Below, one piece after another: positions 61,001 to 63,242 of a stretch of 64,000 nucleotides of DNA. The notes below the pieces were generated by a model. That model was given only the letters and a program-made list of their open reading frames with translations, was not told the DNA's origin and ran no database searches. The translations under genes were made by a program, and so were the position numbers. This DNA comes from Acanthaster planci (Eukaryota; Echinodermata; Asteroidea; Valvatida; Acanthasteridae): positions 358,738 to 422,737 of the forward strand of contig NW_019091433.1 in assembly GCF_001949145.1 (NCBI RefSeq), in the 5' to 3' direction. Numbering within the stretch: position 1 is the first letter of the stretch; each line of letters starts with the position of its first letter.

Positions 61001-63242
61001 AAATTGCTTTTTGTACCAGCAAAATCAGATTTTTTTTATGCAGAGTATCAAGAAATCAGGTCCTAAACTTCAAACCAGTACCCTATTCAAGTTTTGCTTC
61101 ATACGCTAGGCTGATACTGTGATACCAACCTCCAAGGCAGCTAGTTTGGCCTGCACTGTCTTGCTGTTGCCAGATACGTCGGTCAGGGACGTCAACTTGT
61201 TCTTGGCCTCTCTCAGCCAGTTGGCAAATTCTCGCTGTCCTTGTTGGAACTCCTTGTGCTCAGCGACAGACAGGGCGTGGTTGTCAACAGCCAGCTACAC
61301 ATGATGTAGGAAGTCAAAAGTTTCAAACTCATACAAAGTCCAGATCAGGACTCATCCCAACTGAGCTACTTTGAGATATGTTGGCTGTCTCTTAATTTGG
61401 TGACATCTTTGCAGGGAAGTCGTGCATTTTTAAATACCGACACAGGACTTGGTAGTCAACTAGTGCTATTTCCGAGAGGTTACAGGTTCGAATCCAGCTT
61501 TTGTAATTTTTTGCTCTTTCTCAAATGTTTCAGCTTAATAGCTGTTCAACAGTTAAGAGAAAACAGCAACAATGTGTGGGTCATGAAATAAGTATTATAA
61601 TCGCAGAGTAAGTTCTGTTAGAGAATTATTAACCTTAATGTTGTCCATGCTAGCTTGGTATTGGTCGGTGAACATCTGAAGTTCTTCAGTAATTGGCTGC
61701 AGGCCATCTGGGTTTCGGTCCAAAAGTTTCTTAGCATGCTCAGTCAGGGCATCAATGTCCTTTTGATGGGAAGCAATGTCTTGCTGTATAGCCTGCCATG
61801 TACACACACAAAATTAAGTTTCACAAAAACTTTGGAAACTTTTGGGTTGTTGACTATACAACAGATAGCTTTGACCACGTAAACTGAAACAGGTAGTGGG
61901 TTGCAAATAACAAAATAAAACAGCAAAAAGTTTTCTTTTAACTCTGTAAATTTCACCGAATGTCTGAAATTTTGACAAATACAGCACAACTTACATAAAT
62001 CTTCAATAAATGTGAATTTGTGCCATTGAAAAATGACATGTACCTAAATACAACAAACCTCATCACATTTTTCAACAAGTTTAAACTCATATTTTTTATT
62101 CATAAAAAACAGAGCATCTTTAGTATAAGGCCTTAAAATGTTCCACACAATATTTGATGACACCTTTTAGTGGAATTTTTAATTTTTAGGTAACTACAGC
62201 AGCCACGCGCCTTCGAAATCATGCACTGGACTTTGAGGGCTTTCAGAGGGCCAACTTTCACACCTTGGATCGTTCCAGTTGGACTTTCTTCTCCCCAAGA
62301 GTGGACTTCAGCTCAGATGCCGTCCTGATTTGACCTTTGGCCTCGGCAAGCCAACGGGACAACTTATCACAACTCGCCTCATACCTGCAAATATTTATTA
62401 TAACCTTGTGAAATCCTCGACCCTCCAATACAGAAATGAAATCTGGACGCCAATGCTTCAGTCAAGGACTCTACATATCCCTGCAGCATTTAATGGTCTT
62501 AGAACTCACACAAGGATACAATGACTAAAGATTTGGTACATTCAGGCATAAATAATCTGTCTTTGTCAAATTGTTTTTTATTTACGGTTCTTGTAATTGC
62601 TTTTAACATTTCAATTTATCTATACAAGTCTTTGTAATTATGTTTACAAGTAAAAAGCAAGTCTGTTCCAAGCCACTTGGCTCATCAGACTGGTGTTTAT
62701 CTCGGGTTTCCATGGCATGAAATGACTGAAATTATGTGTATTCTCCCTTAGGTGGGATGCCAGTCCATCACAGGTTGCTAACGTGTTAATGCTTGTACCC
62801 ATTTCTACTCCTGGTTGGACAGAGACAAGCAGGGGTGAAGTGGCTTGCCCATGGCAACATATTTACGTTAAGGCACGCACCTACAAGATTTGACTTCTCT
62901 GGATCATGCTACTTTTATGATGCCATTTGTCAACATTTTTTGCATATTGTTGCTCTTGATGGAAATAAATATTTGACTGATTGGAAAGATTGATTTGAAA
63001 CTTTATTCAGAAACATTCTTGTTTCACACCACTTACCTGTTCCAGTCCCTGACGCAGCTCTCCAGCGCATCCTTCACACTGATGGTATCCTCCAACAGGG
63101 AGGCGTAGTCTCCCCTCATGACAGCAATCTGAGCCTGTATGGCCTCCTGGCCGTCTGGGGCCGTCTGGGGCAAGACACGCTCGGCTTTGCTGCTGGCCGA
63201 GTTGAGAAGGCTCTGACCGCGGTGGCGCATGGACATCAACTC
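881..63242 (-). CDS. Giant spectrin-repeat protein, probably nesprin (SYNE/Msp300) type; central part of the gene, 45 exons
   Basis: Forty-five exons join in one reading frame from 63242 down to 881, each with an AG acceptor and GT donor on the minus strand. They encode roughly 28 spectrin-type repeats of about 106-110 residues before a giant exon, and a few after it. Recurrent signatures are a W..(Y/F).....L..WL...E..L helix A followed by K..QL..Y/FK, and a ..LP.T...GQE.I..Q stretch at helix B/C. Such long rods with about 109-codon repeats are typical of giant nesprins, which tie the outer nuclear membrane to actin. Spectraplakins are the alternative, but their big exon follows the plakin domain, whereas here some 28 repeats precede it. 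The actin-binding and KASH ends are not in the window, so the family call is an inference. Both gene ends run off the window. Confidence 0.6.
1022..3762. other. 2.7-kb intron between exons 44 and 45
   Basis: Nothing coding or repetitive that I can support. The sequence is AT-rich; exons 44 and 45 join in phase 0. Confidence 0.6.
3763..4008 (-). CDS. Exon 44: spectrin repeat with a basic/Ser-rich loop insertion
   Basis: This exon is 246 bp, 82 codons, phase 0/0, from RLEEELSAHQALLKSVARRG to LASLEYARPK. Between helix B and helix C (EMRAKWQEISSQEAERKRQL) are about 30 extra residues, RRGTRRRAHPATSPTEEESS and an acidic stretch. This is the same loop position as the giant insertion. The donor is AAG|GTAAGT. 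Confidence 0.88.
11190..11255 (-). CDS. Weak candidate alternative first exon (22 codons)
   Basis: ATG at 11255 opens MVLLGEMKRLPAVSTEMTEV and reaches ATG|GTAACA in phase 0. An alternative phase-0 donor, GAG|GTGTTA, lies nine bases earlier. The next acceptor (exon 44) is phase 0, and an in-frame TGA lies 30 bases upstream. A CCAAT-AAAAAA stretch lies about 110 bases upstream. Against it: poor start context and an upstream out-of-frame ATG. Speculative. Confidence 0.18.
12512..12575. repeat. AT/AG microsatellite
   Basis: A TATATATTTATATATATTTA run leads into ATATATATATATTAAGAGAGAGAGAGAGAT. It is simple low-complexity sequence in the large intron. Confidence 0.85.
15240..15833. mobile_element. 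TTAA-flanked MITE, piggyBac-like, copy 1
   Basis: TTAACCACTTGCCGCCGGGG at the left pairs imperfectly with CCCGGCAGCAAGTGGTTAA at the right. The element is 594 bp including both TTAA. TTAA target sites are the mark of piggyBac-type insertion. It is a near relative of the element at 18636-19231, in the same orientation. Confidence 0.7.
16135..16503 (-). CDS. Exon 43: spectrin repeats, helices B-C-A
   Basis: This exon is 369 bp, 123 codons, phase 0/0, from NHQLELSRKLQKLQDVQGIV to RQMDLQQ. It includes EEYQSDVQRLQEWLAAHRG as helix A. The donor CAG|GTAAGT opens the 12-kb intron. Confidence 0.9.
17144..17323 (-). CDS. Exon 42: spectrin repeat, helix A
   Basis: This exon is 180 bp, 60 codons, phase 0/0, from IEREEQEELKSQLTSCKNEL to QQLVLNQ. 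Helix A is LLQLETWLDNFVQLLEEEGQ. The following intron (16504-17143) is 640 bp with nothing recognised. Confidence 0.87.
17628..17810 (-). CDS. Exon 41: spectrin repeat, helices B-C
   Basis: This exon is 183 bp, 61 codons, phase 0/0, from HILDEVEALQDKIIEVKEKG to LDKLNQLQ. It contains SLRERTGNLLSDSLDKL. Donor is CAG|GTGAGT. The following intron (17324-17627) is 304 bp. Confidence 0.87.
18155..18310 (-). CDS. Exon 40: spectrin repeat, helices C-A
   Basis: This exon is 156 bp, 52 codons, phase 0/0, from MEEKQRMLRDALARQEDYHN to GIATLG. It continues helix C begun at the end of the giant exon (NRSWDNLQQK|MEEKQRMLRDAL). The donor GGT|GTAAGT was preferred to TAG|GTGTAA for consensus. The initial ATG is internal, not a start. 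The following intron (17811-18154) is 344 bp. Confidence 0.85.
18636..19231. mobile_element. TTAA-flanked MITE, piggyBac-like, copy 2
   Basis: TTAACCACTTCCTGCCGGGG at the left is the imperfect reverse complement of CCCCAGCATGAAGTGGTTAA at the right. Length is 596 bp including both TTAA. It is closely similar by eye, over its whole length and in the same orientation, to the element at 15240-15833. The element ends only 38 bases from the giant exon's donor. It has no transposase; the short open frames inside are shared by both copies and look non-coding. Confidence 0.7.
19271..20450 (-). other. Giant exon, Ser/Pro-rich tail and start of helix C
   Basis: The tail has about 390 codons of disordered-looking sequence rich in S, P, T, E and K. 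It contains many SP/TP sites and two FYTP(E/D) motifs (about 20351-20379 and 19571-19590). A hydrophobic patch FGFLAQVLGLTSKKD lies at about 20225-20270. KTVRFADD (19973-19996) fits the RVxF-type docking pattern of protein phosphatase 1. The last residues, DRIEELNRSWDNLQQK, resume the spectrin fold. Confidence 0.7.
19271..29110 (-). CDS. Exon 39: giant 9,840-bp exon, 16-copy module array inside a spectrin repeat
   Basis: The exon has 3,280 codons without a stop. The acceptor TTATCACAG|GCT and donor AAG|GTATGA both leave phase 0. Residues 1-28 (ALAAEIQTYEDEISQLNEKT...) finish helix B of a spectrin repeat begun in exon 38. The last 18 (GDRIEELNRSWDNLQQK) begin helix C, which continues into exon 40. 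Between them are about 120 residues of acidic spacer, sixteen modules (about residues 147-2890), and a Ser/Pro-rich tail. The module does not match any domain I know. DP.TG turns recall plectin repeats, but the length (about 130 residues) and pattern differ. Large repeat-bearing exons occur in other giant cytoskeletal linkers; the role here is unknown, perhaps a spacer or a docking array. Confidence 0.9.
20451..28673 (-). repeat. Sixteen tandem copies of an unrecognised ~130-residue module
   Basis: Each copy opens with (Q)QL(L/I/V)T(D/E).GP.Y(V/I)L(K/R)P. A loop with SPL.G..G..PDGG follows, then DF.IS.(D/E)..P..LP.V.G.(R/K). The end is L.I.DP.TG..(L/M).A.PA..L.(D/E)L......A.IPD.....(I/V).IH(D/N)P......A.P. 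Linkers of 20-130 residues, often acidic or Ser-rich, separate the copies. Approximate starts (plus-strand position of the first residue) are 28673, 28158, 27600, 27185, 26760, 26302, 25910, 25253, 24486, 23940, 23417, 22797, 22280, 21842, 21318 and 20830. Period is 130-255 codons. Copy 6 lacks most of the PDGG loop; copy 10 has lost the canonical A.P end. Confidence 0.88.
28674..29110 (-). other. Giant exon, amino-terminal part: helix B and acidic spacer
   Basis: The part has about 146 codons. Helix B (EIQTYEDEISQLNEKTEKLR) gives way to SRLASYAKVNPPLQFITRP and then to a low-complexity acidic stretch (VEDIEKEDISDAEEQPLEAS) before the first module. The transition marks the insertion point. Confidence 0.75.
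29648..29770 (-). CDS. Exon 38: spectrin repeat, helix A and start of helix B
   Basis: This exon is 123 bp, 41 codons, phase 0/0, from EEYDVQLEVLVTKIRAAQDR to IKRQLAEHD. The end KRQLAEHD runs into ALAAEIQTYEDEISQLNEK of the giant exon, a textbook helix B. The following intron (29111-29647) is 537 bp with nothing recognised. Confidence 0.85.
30296..30565 (-). CDS. Exon 37: spectrin repeat with a Ser/Thr/Pro-rich interhelix linker
   Basis: This exon is 270 bp, 90 codons, phase 0/0, from DLLAALEMCEAKVEALNIRH to KLRVALIQQ. About 25 residues in the middle (TETPPTSPRRAQEVTPK) are not helical and carry TP and SP sites. They interrupt the repeat at the loop position where the giant insertion lies one repeat later. 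The following intron (29771-30295) is 525 bp. Confidence 0.87.
31111..31419 (-). CDS. Exon 36: spectrin repeat
   Basis: This exon is 309 bp, 103 codons, phase 0/0, from NILANVPDITEKLDVLTATT to QMKAQE. It contains VLEEAAKQWVKHGKELGEL. The following intron (30566-31110) is 545 bp with nothing recognised. Confidence 0.88.
31746..32072 (-). CDS. Exon 35: spectrin repeat
   Basis: This exon is 327 bp, 109 codons, phase 0/0, from EAQETLQEAKALMDVLHHQA to QSQLDSHK. Helix A is PWEEYHEAMANVELWVAEGN. The following intron (31420-31745) is 326 bp. Confidence 0.9.
32493..32801 (-). CDS. Exon 34: spectrin repeat
   Basis: This exon is 309 bp, 103 codons, phase 0/0, from DMANELNVLNQASDTLADTQ to EGKRATE. The middle reads LRIQQAQVAEVMGDVERSLE. 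The following intron (32073-32492) is 420 bp. Confidence 0.88.
32987..33173 (-). CDS. Exon 33: spectrin repeat, helix A
   Basis: This exon is 187 bp: one base plus 62 codons. The split codon AG|A gives Arg, then LQAAATETESSLEQELEDRR. It ends EKMNRQQ at CAG|GTGTGT. An in-frame stop just upstream in the intron fixes the acceptor at AAAG|ATTACAAG. It has the same length and phase as exon 26. The following intron (32802-32986) is only 185 bp. Confidence 0.82.
33554..33699 (-). CDS. Exon 32: spectrin repeat, helices B-C
   Basis: This exon is 146 bp: 48 codons plus two bases, phase 0 entry and phase 2 exit, from ESKVKMAEGEASLERLQQAS to VQDRDS. The following intron (33174-33553) is 380 bp with nothing recognised. 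Confidence 0.85.
34058..34152. repeat. 39-bp tandem repeat, about 2.4 copies
   Basis: Units begin ATTAAATTGACC at 34058, 34097 and 34136, each continuing (A/G)(A/G)TCAGATTATT and ending ATCAATT. The third copy is truncated. It lies in the intron between exons 31 and 32. Confidence 0.75.
34199..34525 (-). CDS. Exon 31: spectrin repeat
   Basis: This exon is 327 bp, 109 codons, phase 0/0, from EIGEVMQTQVKQLEFLKQQA to LISKLDSAK. Helix A is SWQGYHHALQEVTEFMSSAE. The following intron (33700-34198) holds the 39-bp tandem repeat. Confidence 0.9.
34950..35270 (-). CDS. Exon 30: spectrin repeat
   Basis: This exon is 321 bp, 107 codons, phase 0/0, from LLFAKEAICQSRLDEVEEIA to RDNEQLSQ. It carries KILPSLSPEDAAKLKADL at the signature site and NWQDFQAGAAEMKSALTGLE as helix A. 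The following intron (34526-34949) is 424 bp. Confidence 0.9.
35996..36310 (-). CDS. Exon 29: spectrin repeat
   Basis: This exon is 315 bp, 105 codons, phase 0/0, from PTLDKQLQQAQALIISVNAK to HDQLQKHK. Helix A is GQEAVGEWLDAAEEKLQ, followed by an acidic run. The following intron (35271-35995) is 725 bp with nothing recognised. Confidence 0.88.
36940..37266 (-). CDS. Exon 28: spectrin repeat
   Basis: This exon is 327 bp, 109 codons, phase 0/0, from ALMSMVDEQFPTVVTLETQG to EEELSKHE. Helix A contains EVEGCLAWLKAADAEM. The following intron (36311-36939) is 629 bp with nothing recognised. Confidence 0.9.
37803..38108 (-). CDS. Exon 27: spectrin repeat
   Basis: This exon is 306 bp, 102 codons, phase 0/0, from DIKAKVVNQQPKMDSLHDSC to EEKLEKCQ. 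Helix A is AYAANVKEVQDCLEHCAIEM. The following intron (37267-37802) is 536 bp with nothing recognised. Confidence 0.88.
38144..38212. mobile_element. 69-bp TTAA-ended foldback
   Basis: TTAACCCTAAC at the left is the perfect reverse complement of GTTAGGGTTAA at the right, with about 47 bases between. It lies 35 bases downstream of the donor side of exon 27's acceptor intron. CCCTA directly after TTAA is what piggyBac-type ends look like, but so short an element could also be a chance foldback. Confidence 0.4.
38639..39012. mobile_element. TTAA-flanked inverted-repeat element interrupted by an assembly gap
   Basis: The left end TTAACCCCTTCACGCTGGGA matches the reverse complement of the right end, TTAACCCCTTGACGACAGGA. 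Both ends sit on TTAA, which fits piggyBac-type elements. The middle is an unresolved run of N (38755-38895). It lies in the intron between exons 26 and 27. It differs from the 15240 and 18636 elements but shares the TTAACC.CTT ends. Confidence 0.55.
38755..38895. other. Assembly gap, 141 N
   Basis: The run of N falls inside the TTAA-flanked element, probably because the repeat could not be assembled. Its true length is unknown. Confidence 0.95.
39255..39441 (-). CDS. Exon 26: spectrin repeat, helix A
   Basis: This exon is 187 bp: one base plus 62 codons. The split codon GA|A gives Glu, then VASKSSNKQYHLVDSIQQ. Helix A is REAYEAQLADEDTELADLQA, and the end is KAG with donor GGG|GTAAGT. Its length and entry phase are identical to exon 33. 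Confidence 0.85.
40234..40376 (-). CDS. Exon 25: spectrin repeat, helices B-C
   Basis: This exon is 143 bp: 47 codons plus two bases, phase 0 entry and phase 2 exit, from DICDDSDTYKNLVDSLCSQA to LREKCK. The signature site reads DILPELSPSDKVIIEEQ. The following intron (39442-40233) is 792 bp with no recognised content. Confidence 0.85.
41085..41290 (-). CDS. Exon 24: spectrin repeat, helices C-A
   Basis: This exon is 206 bp: two bases plus 68 codons. Together with exon 23 it is 327 bp (109 codons). Helix A core is YETDVAKIECWLSASEPIAF, and the exon ends MEQQRGQFQ. The following intron (40377-41084, 708 bp) shows nothing recognisable. Confidence 0.85.
41840..41960 (-). CDS. Exon 23: spectrin repeat, helix B
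   Basis: This exon is 121 bp: phase 0 entry, 40 codons plus one base (phase 1 exit), from SEQEQLKSHHPHLQQVVSKG to LHSRIN. The acceptor lies in a (GTTT)n run on the minus strand. The split codon G|AT gives Asp, so the junction reads LHSRINDLQRCYSQLQ, a normal helix B-C passage. The following intron (41291-41839) is 549 bp. Confidence 0.85.
42659..42781 (-). CDS. Exon 22: spectrin repeat, helix A
   Basis: This exon is 123 bp, 41 codons, phase 0/0, from DFWQQLESCTDWIQEKEPLI to VVQQVFEAK. The W-Q-Q-L..C..WI core is helix A. Donor is AAG|GTAAGG. The following intron (41961-42658) is 698 bp with no recognised content. Confidence 0.85.
43526..43728 (-). CDS. Exon 21: spectrin repeat, helices B-C, with an apparent one-base frameshift
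   Basis: The exon enters in phase 0 as AICSDIASKKAVYLLVSSQA and reads on as spectrin helix through QIGAQLELLEREP, then meets TAG at 43569-43567. One frame over, the helix continues as ALERQKILQTCVVERR to a good donor AGG|GTATGT in phase 0, which suits exon 22. The exon is 203 bp; 204 would restore the frame and give 204+123=327 bp, the standard 109 codons. One base therefore appears to be missing near 43570-43582. An assembly error is the simplest explanation, but a real null allele is possible. Confidence 0.75.
44382..44589 (-). CDS. Exon 20: spectrin repeat, helices C-A
   Basis: This exon is 208 bp: one base plus 69 codons. The split codon AG|T gives Ser, then ESTERWVSLGERARTGTH. Helix A core is NAFLDKAKESREWLKATEDQ and the end is ILDANH with donor CAT|GTAAGG. 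The following intron (43729-44381) is 653 bp with nothing noted. Confidence 0.85.
45163..45278 (-). CDS. Exon 19: spectrin repeat, helix B part
   Basis: This exon is 116 bp: 38 codons plus two bases, phase 0 entry and phase 2 exit, from RTSSLLAERNELDALRECTR to AVQEFF. A strong polypyrimidine acceptor (CTTTTTTTTCAG) precedes it. With exon 20 it makes 324 bp (108 codons). The following intron (44590-45162, 573 bp) shows nothing recognisable. Confidence 0.83.
45462..45551 (-). CDS. Candidate alternative first exon (30 codons)
   Basis: The ATG at 45551 has G at -3 and at +4 and is preceded in frame by a TGA two codons upstream. Thirty codons follow (MGAAESSPTSPRGTIPHLG ... KIDNKQKRR), ending at AGG|GTTAGG. 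The exit is phase 0, and the next acceptor (exon 19, 45278) is phase 0, so the splice gives ..KQKRR|RTSSLLAERNELD in frame. The peptide is Ser/Pro-rich then basic, unlike a spectrin repeat, as expected for a unique amino terminus. It would produce a shorter isoform lacking everything upstream. Giant nesprin genes are known for internal promoters. No transcript evidence is available. Confidence 0.5.
45552..45690 (-). promoter_or_regulatory. Candidate internal promoter and 5' untranslated region
   Basis: On the minus strand a TATA-like ACATAAAAGG (plus-strand ccttttatgt, 45675-45684) lies about 125 bases upstream of the ATG at 45551. A start site about 30 bases beyond it would leave a leader of roughly 100 bases. 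A CAGGTG E-box (about 45626) and a GATAA word (about 45571) lie in the leader. These are sequence matches only. Confidence 0.3.
47827..48123 (-). CDS. Exon 18: spectrin repeat
   Basis: This exon is 297 bp, 99 codons, phase 0/0, from DFLKEVKAKQAELAQIRDEQ to SEKLEKHQ. It is followed by the 2.5-kb intron that contains the candidate alternative first exon. Confidence 0.88.
48195..48218. repeat. Perfect 10-bp inverted repeat with 4-base loop
   Basis: CTAACCCAAA and TTTGGGTTAG flank TGGC inside an intron. The flanks also pair partly (CCCCACA against TGTTGGGG), so it may be the core of a small foldback element. Confidence 0.5.
48916..49230 (-). CDS. Exon 17: spectrin repeats, helices B-C-A
   Basis: This exon is 315 bp, 105 codons, phase 0/0, from ALLDTAVMHSQLVQAAEESL to KAHLDGVE. 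It carries QWKELEERKARLGEWLEQAR as helix A. It follows exon 16 directly, so the three-exon rhythm stops here. The following intron (48124-48915, 792 bp) contains a perfect short hairpin at 48195-48218. Confidence 0.88.
49689..50045 (-). CDS. Exon 16: spectrin repeats, helices B-C-A (module 5, third exon)
   Basis: This exon is 357 bp, 119 codons, phase 0/0, from GIMRQITACSAKLDQASVAG to QNQLKELQ. It is the longest and most diverged of the BCA exons. The LP.T..GQE signature is replaced by ATPTLTQHVGVEL, but the helix A core ETLQTCADWLQVAQQ is intact. The following intron (49231-49688, 458 bp) contains a GGATGGGATGCCAGTCCAG fragment of the dispersed repeat. Confidence 0.87.
50046..52418. other. 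2.4-kb intron between exons 15 and 16
   Basis: No exon-like segment was found; exons 15 and 16 join in phase 0. The interval holds one candidate inverted-repeat element (51283-51581, listed separately). The rest is AT-rich sequence with no feature I can support. Confidence 0.6.
51283..51581. mobile_element. Candidate MITE with CAGGGGCATAGTGA/CAGTGGTGTAGCGA ends
   Basis: The left end TGTTTGCAGGGGCATAGTGA pairs imperfectly with the reverse complement of the right end, TGTTTGCCCAGTGGTGTAGC. The motif CAGTGGCGTAGCGA is a common end of short DNA elements. The inside has a C-rich/G-rich block near each end and no real open frame. A target duplication was not identified, so the borders are approximate. 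Confidence 0.35.
52419..52589 (-). CDS. Exon 15: spectrin repeat, helix A (module 5, second exon)
   Basis: This exon is 171 bp, 57 codons, phase 0/0, from DVTDALTHSVTEHQGYQDAL to QQLSQLQ. It ends at a strong CAG|GTGAGT donor. A long intron follows. Confidence 0.87.
52942..53097 (-). CDS. Exon 14: spectrin repeat, helices B-C (module 5, first exon)
   Basis: This exon is 156 bp, 52 codons, phase 0/0, from ALESEITSHSINLQDAEQKA to QALCLRSK. With exon 15 it makes 327 bp, or 109 codons. The following intron (52590-52941) is 352 bp, AT-rich, with nothing noted. Confidence 0.87.
53739..54065 (-). CDS. Exon 13: spectrin repeats, helices B-C-A (module 4, third exon)
   Basis: This exon is 327 bp, 109 codons, phase 0/0, from TMASHLTEFEAQVRCATDQG to KSQLERYK. 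It carries HILPHTSPEGQEVVQGQ at the signature site and RCWSEYETAEEEFGEWLAET as helix A. The following intron (53098-53738, 641 bp) holds no recognised element. Confidence 0.9.
54549..54713 (-). CDS. Exon 12: spectrin repeat, helix A (module 4, second exon)
   Basis: This exon is 165 bp, 55 codons, phase 0/0, from AQVKLCQERVQDHTDFSLSL to KLAALE, the same last six residues as exon 4. That ending supports descent from a common duplicated module. The following intron (54066-54548, 483 bp) shows nothing recognisable. Confidence 0.87.
55221..55376 (-). CDS. Exon 11: spectrin repeat, helices B-C (module 4, first exon)
   Basis: This exon is 156 bp, 52 codons, phase 0/0, from IVYEDVLSLETSLNAVVLSA to HQTLVNTMK. 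The acceptor is GTGTGCTAG and the donor is AAG|GTAAGA. The following intron (54714-55220, 507 bp) shows nothing recognisable. Confidence 0.85.
55879..56208 (-). CDS. Exon 10: spectrin repeats, helices B-C-A (module 3, third exon)
   Basis: This exon is 330 bp, 110 codons, phase 0/0, from ELISDVPSCEEKLMQ to QLESLK. It carries KVLAETSPDGCAIVQQ at the signature site and QWEEYEEEHERLVQRL as helix A of the next repeat. The following intron (55377-55878, 502 bp) is AT-rich. Confidence 0.88.
56840..57004 (-). CDS. Exon 9: spectrin repeat, helix A (module 3, second exon)
   Basis: This exon is 165 bp, 55 codons, phase 0/0, from AAVETTFQRAENHREYNDLN to NQQLASVT, with helix A core RALCHWLESTNQAL. The donor ACA|GTAAGT lacks the usual G at -1 but matches the rest of the consensus. 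The following intron (56209-56839, 631 bp) contains GGGTTAGGTT words at 56459-56492 and nothing else noted. Confidence 0.85.
57257..57409 (-). CDS. Exon 8: spectrin repeat, helices B-C (module 3, first exon)
   Basis: This exon is 153 bp, 51 codons, phase 0/0. The acceptor CATCCAG precedes SLADEVAQQKESLDCLWAGA, and the exon ends KKLMQAAK with donor AAG|GTAGGC. The following intron (57005-57256) is only 252 bp. Confidence 0.85.
57720..57900. repeat. Degenerate G-rich TTGGGTTA-like tract in an intron
   Basis: The intron between exons 7 and 8 (57410-57945) contains loosely repeated words such as GGGTTAGGG, TTGGGATAGG, CTGGGCTAGG and TTGGGTTATGG over about 180 bases. The periodicity is irregular. 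It resembles a decayed minisatellite rather than telomere repeats. Confidence 0.35.
57946..58437 (-). CDS. Exon 7: spectrin repeats, helices A-B-C-A (module 2, fused exon)
   Basis: This exon is 492 bp, 164 codons, phase 0/0, which is exactly 165 plus 327. It covers what two exons encode in the other modules, so the intron between the A and BCA exons has been lost here (or was never gained). The peptide starts DQLKKSEHNAADHAQYQ with helix A core FNSWLASSQEAL. It carries KTLPNTAVSGQELLRQ and the second helix A LWDDFDGQYSQVTEEL, and ends QLNRYQ. Confidence 0.9.
59544..59699 (-). CDS. Exon 6: spectrin repeat, helices B-C (module 2, first exon)
   Basis: This exon is 156 bp, 52 codons, phase 0/0, from ALQETIQSRQPAVEAVSRQA to QRLIMTAK. 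The donor is AAG|GTAAGG. It is the counterpart of exons 3, 8, 11 and 14. The following intron (58438-59543, 1,106 bp) shows no gene or repeat that I can name. Confidence 0.88.
60286..60612 (-). CDS. Exon 5: spectrin repeats, helices B-C-A (module 1, third exon)
   Basis: This exon is 327 bp, 109 codons, phase 0/0, from DLLTAKEAGQEKL to REQVNEFK. The central signature is RTLPLTAAAGQETITQQ. It is followed by the conserved QWDVYEESQAEMDGWL, which is helix A of the next repeat. The following intron (59700-60285, 586 bp) is AT-rich without recognisable content. Confidence 0.9.
61130..61294 (-). CDS. Exon 4: spectrin repeat, helix A (module 1, second exon)
   Basis: This exon is 165 bp, 55 codons, phase 0/0. 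The peptide runs from LAVDNHALSVAEHKEFQ through a REFANWLREAKNKL helix A core to KLAALE. The donor is GAG|GTTGGT. The following intron (60613-61129, 517 bp) shows nothing recognisable. Confidence 0.85.
61634..61792 (-). CDS. Exon 3: spectrin repeat, helices B-C (module 1, first exon)
   Basis: This exon is 159 bp, 53 codons, phase 0 on both sides, from AIQQDIASHQKDIDALTEHA to MDNIK. It opens the first of five modules of the pattern short BC exon, short A exon, long BCA exon. The following intron (61295-61633, 339 bp) contains a B-box-like GGTTCGAATCC but no foldable tRNA. Confidence 0.85.
62264..62384 (-). CDS. Exon 2: spectrin repeat, helix A
   Basis: This exon is 121 bp: one base completes the split Arg codon from exon 1, then 40 codons. 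The peptide starts YEASCDKLSRWLAEAKGQ, a typical helix A with its W-L-(A/E)-E core, and ends KKVQLERSK. The donor is AAG|GTGTGA. The following intron (61793-62263, 471 bp) is AT-rich with nothing recognisable. Confidence 0.85.
62749..62890. repeat. Dispersed repeat carrying the GGTGGGATGCCAGTCCATCA motif
   Basis: The intronic block opens with GGTGGGATGCCAGTCCATCA. It continues with TACCCATTTCTACTCCTGG..GGACAGAGACAAGCAGGGGTGAAGTGG and then a CTTGCCCATGGCAACA stretch. From memory, this succession of short motifs recurs widely in genomes of marine animals. The 49612-49632 segment of this window (GGATGGGATGCCAGTCCAG) looks like a partial second copy. I cannot assign a repeat class. Confidence 0.4.
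63037..63242 (-). CDS. Exon 1 in window: spectrin repeat, helices B-C
   Basis: This exon is 206 bp: phase 0 entry, then 68 codons plus two bases (phase 2 exit). The peptide begins ELMSMRHRGQ and ends CVRDWN, with the last codon AG|G completed by the next exon. It carries the recurring signature RVLPQTAPDGQEAIQAQ. With exon 2 it makes 327 bp, exactly 109 codons. The following intron (62385-63036, 652 bp) contains an interspersed repeat. Confidence 0.85.

Noticed and set aside
61440-61500. B-box-like GGTTCGAATCC and an A-box-like TTGGTAGTCAACTAG suggesting a tRNA gene
   Set aside because: The T-arm stem does not pair (ACAGG against CCAGC) and no acceptor stem was found; at best a decayed tRNA-derived repeat.
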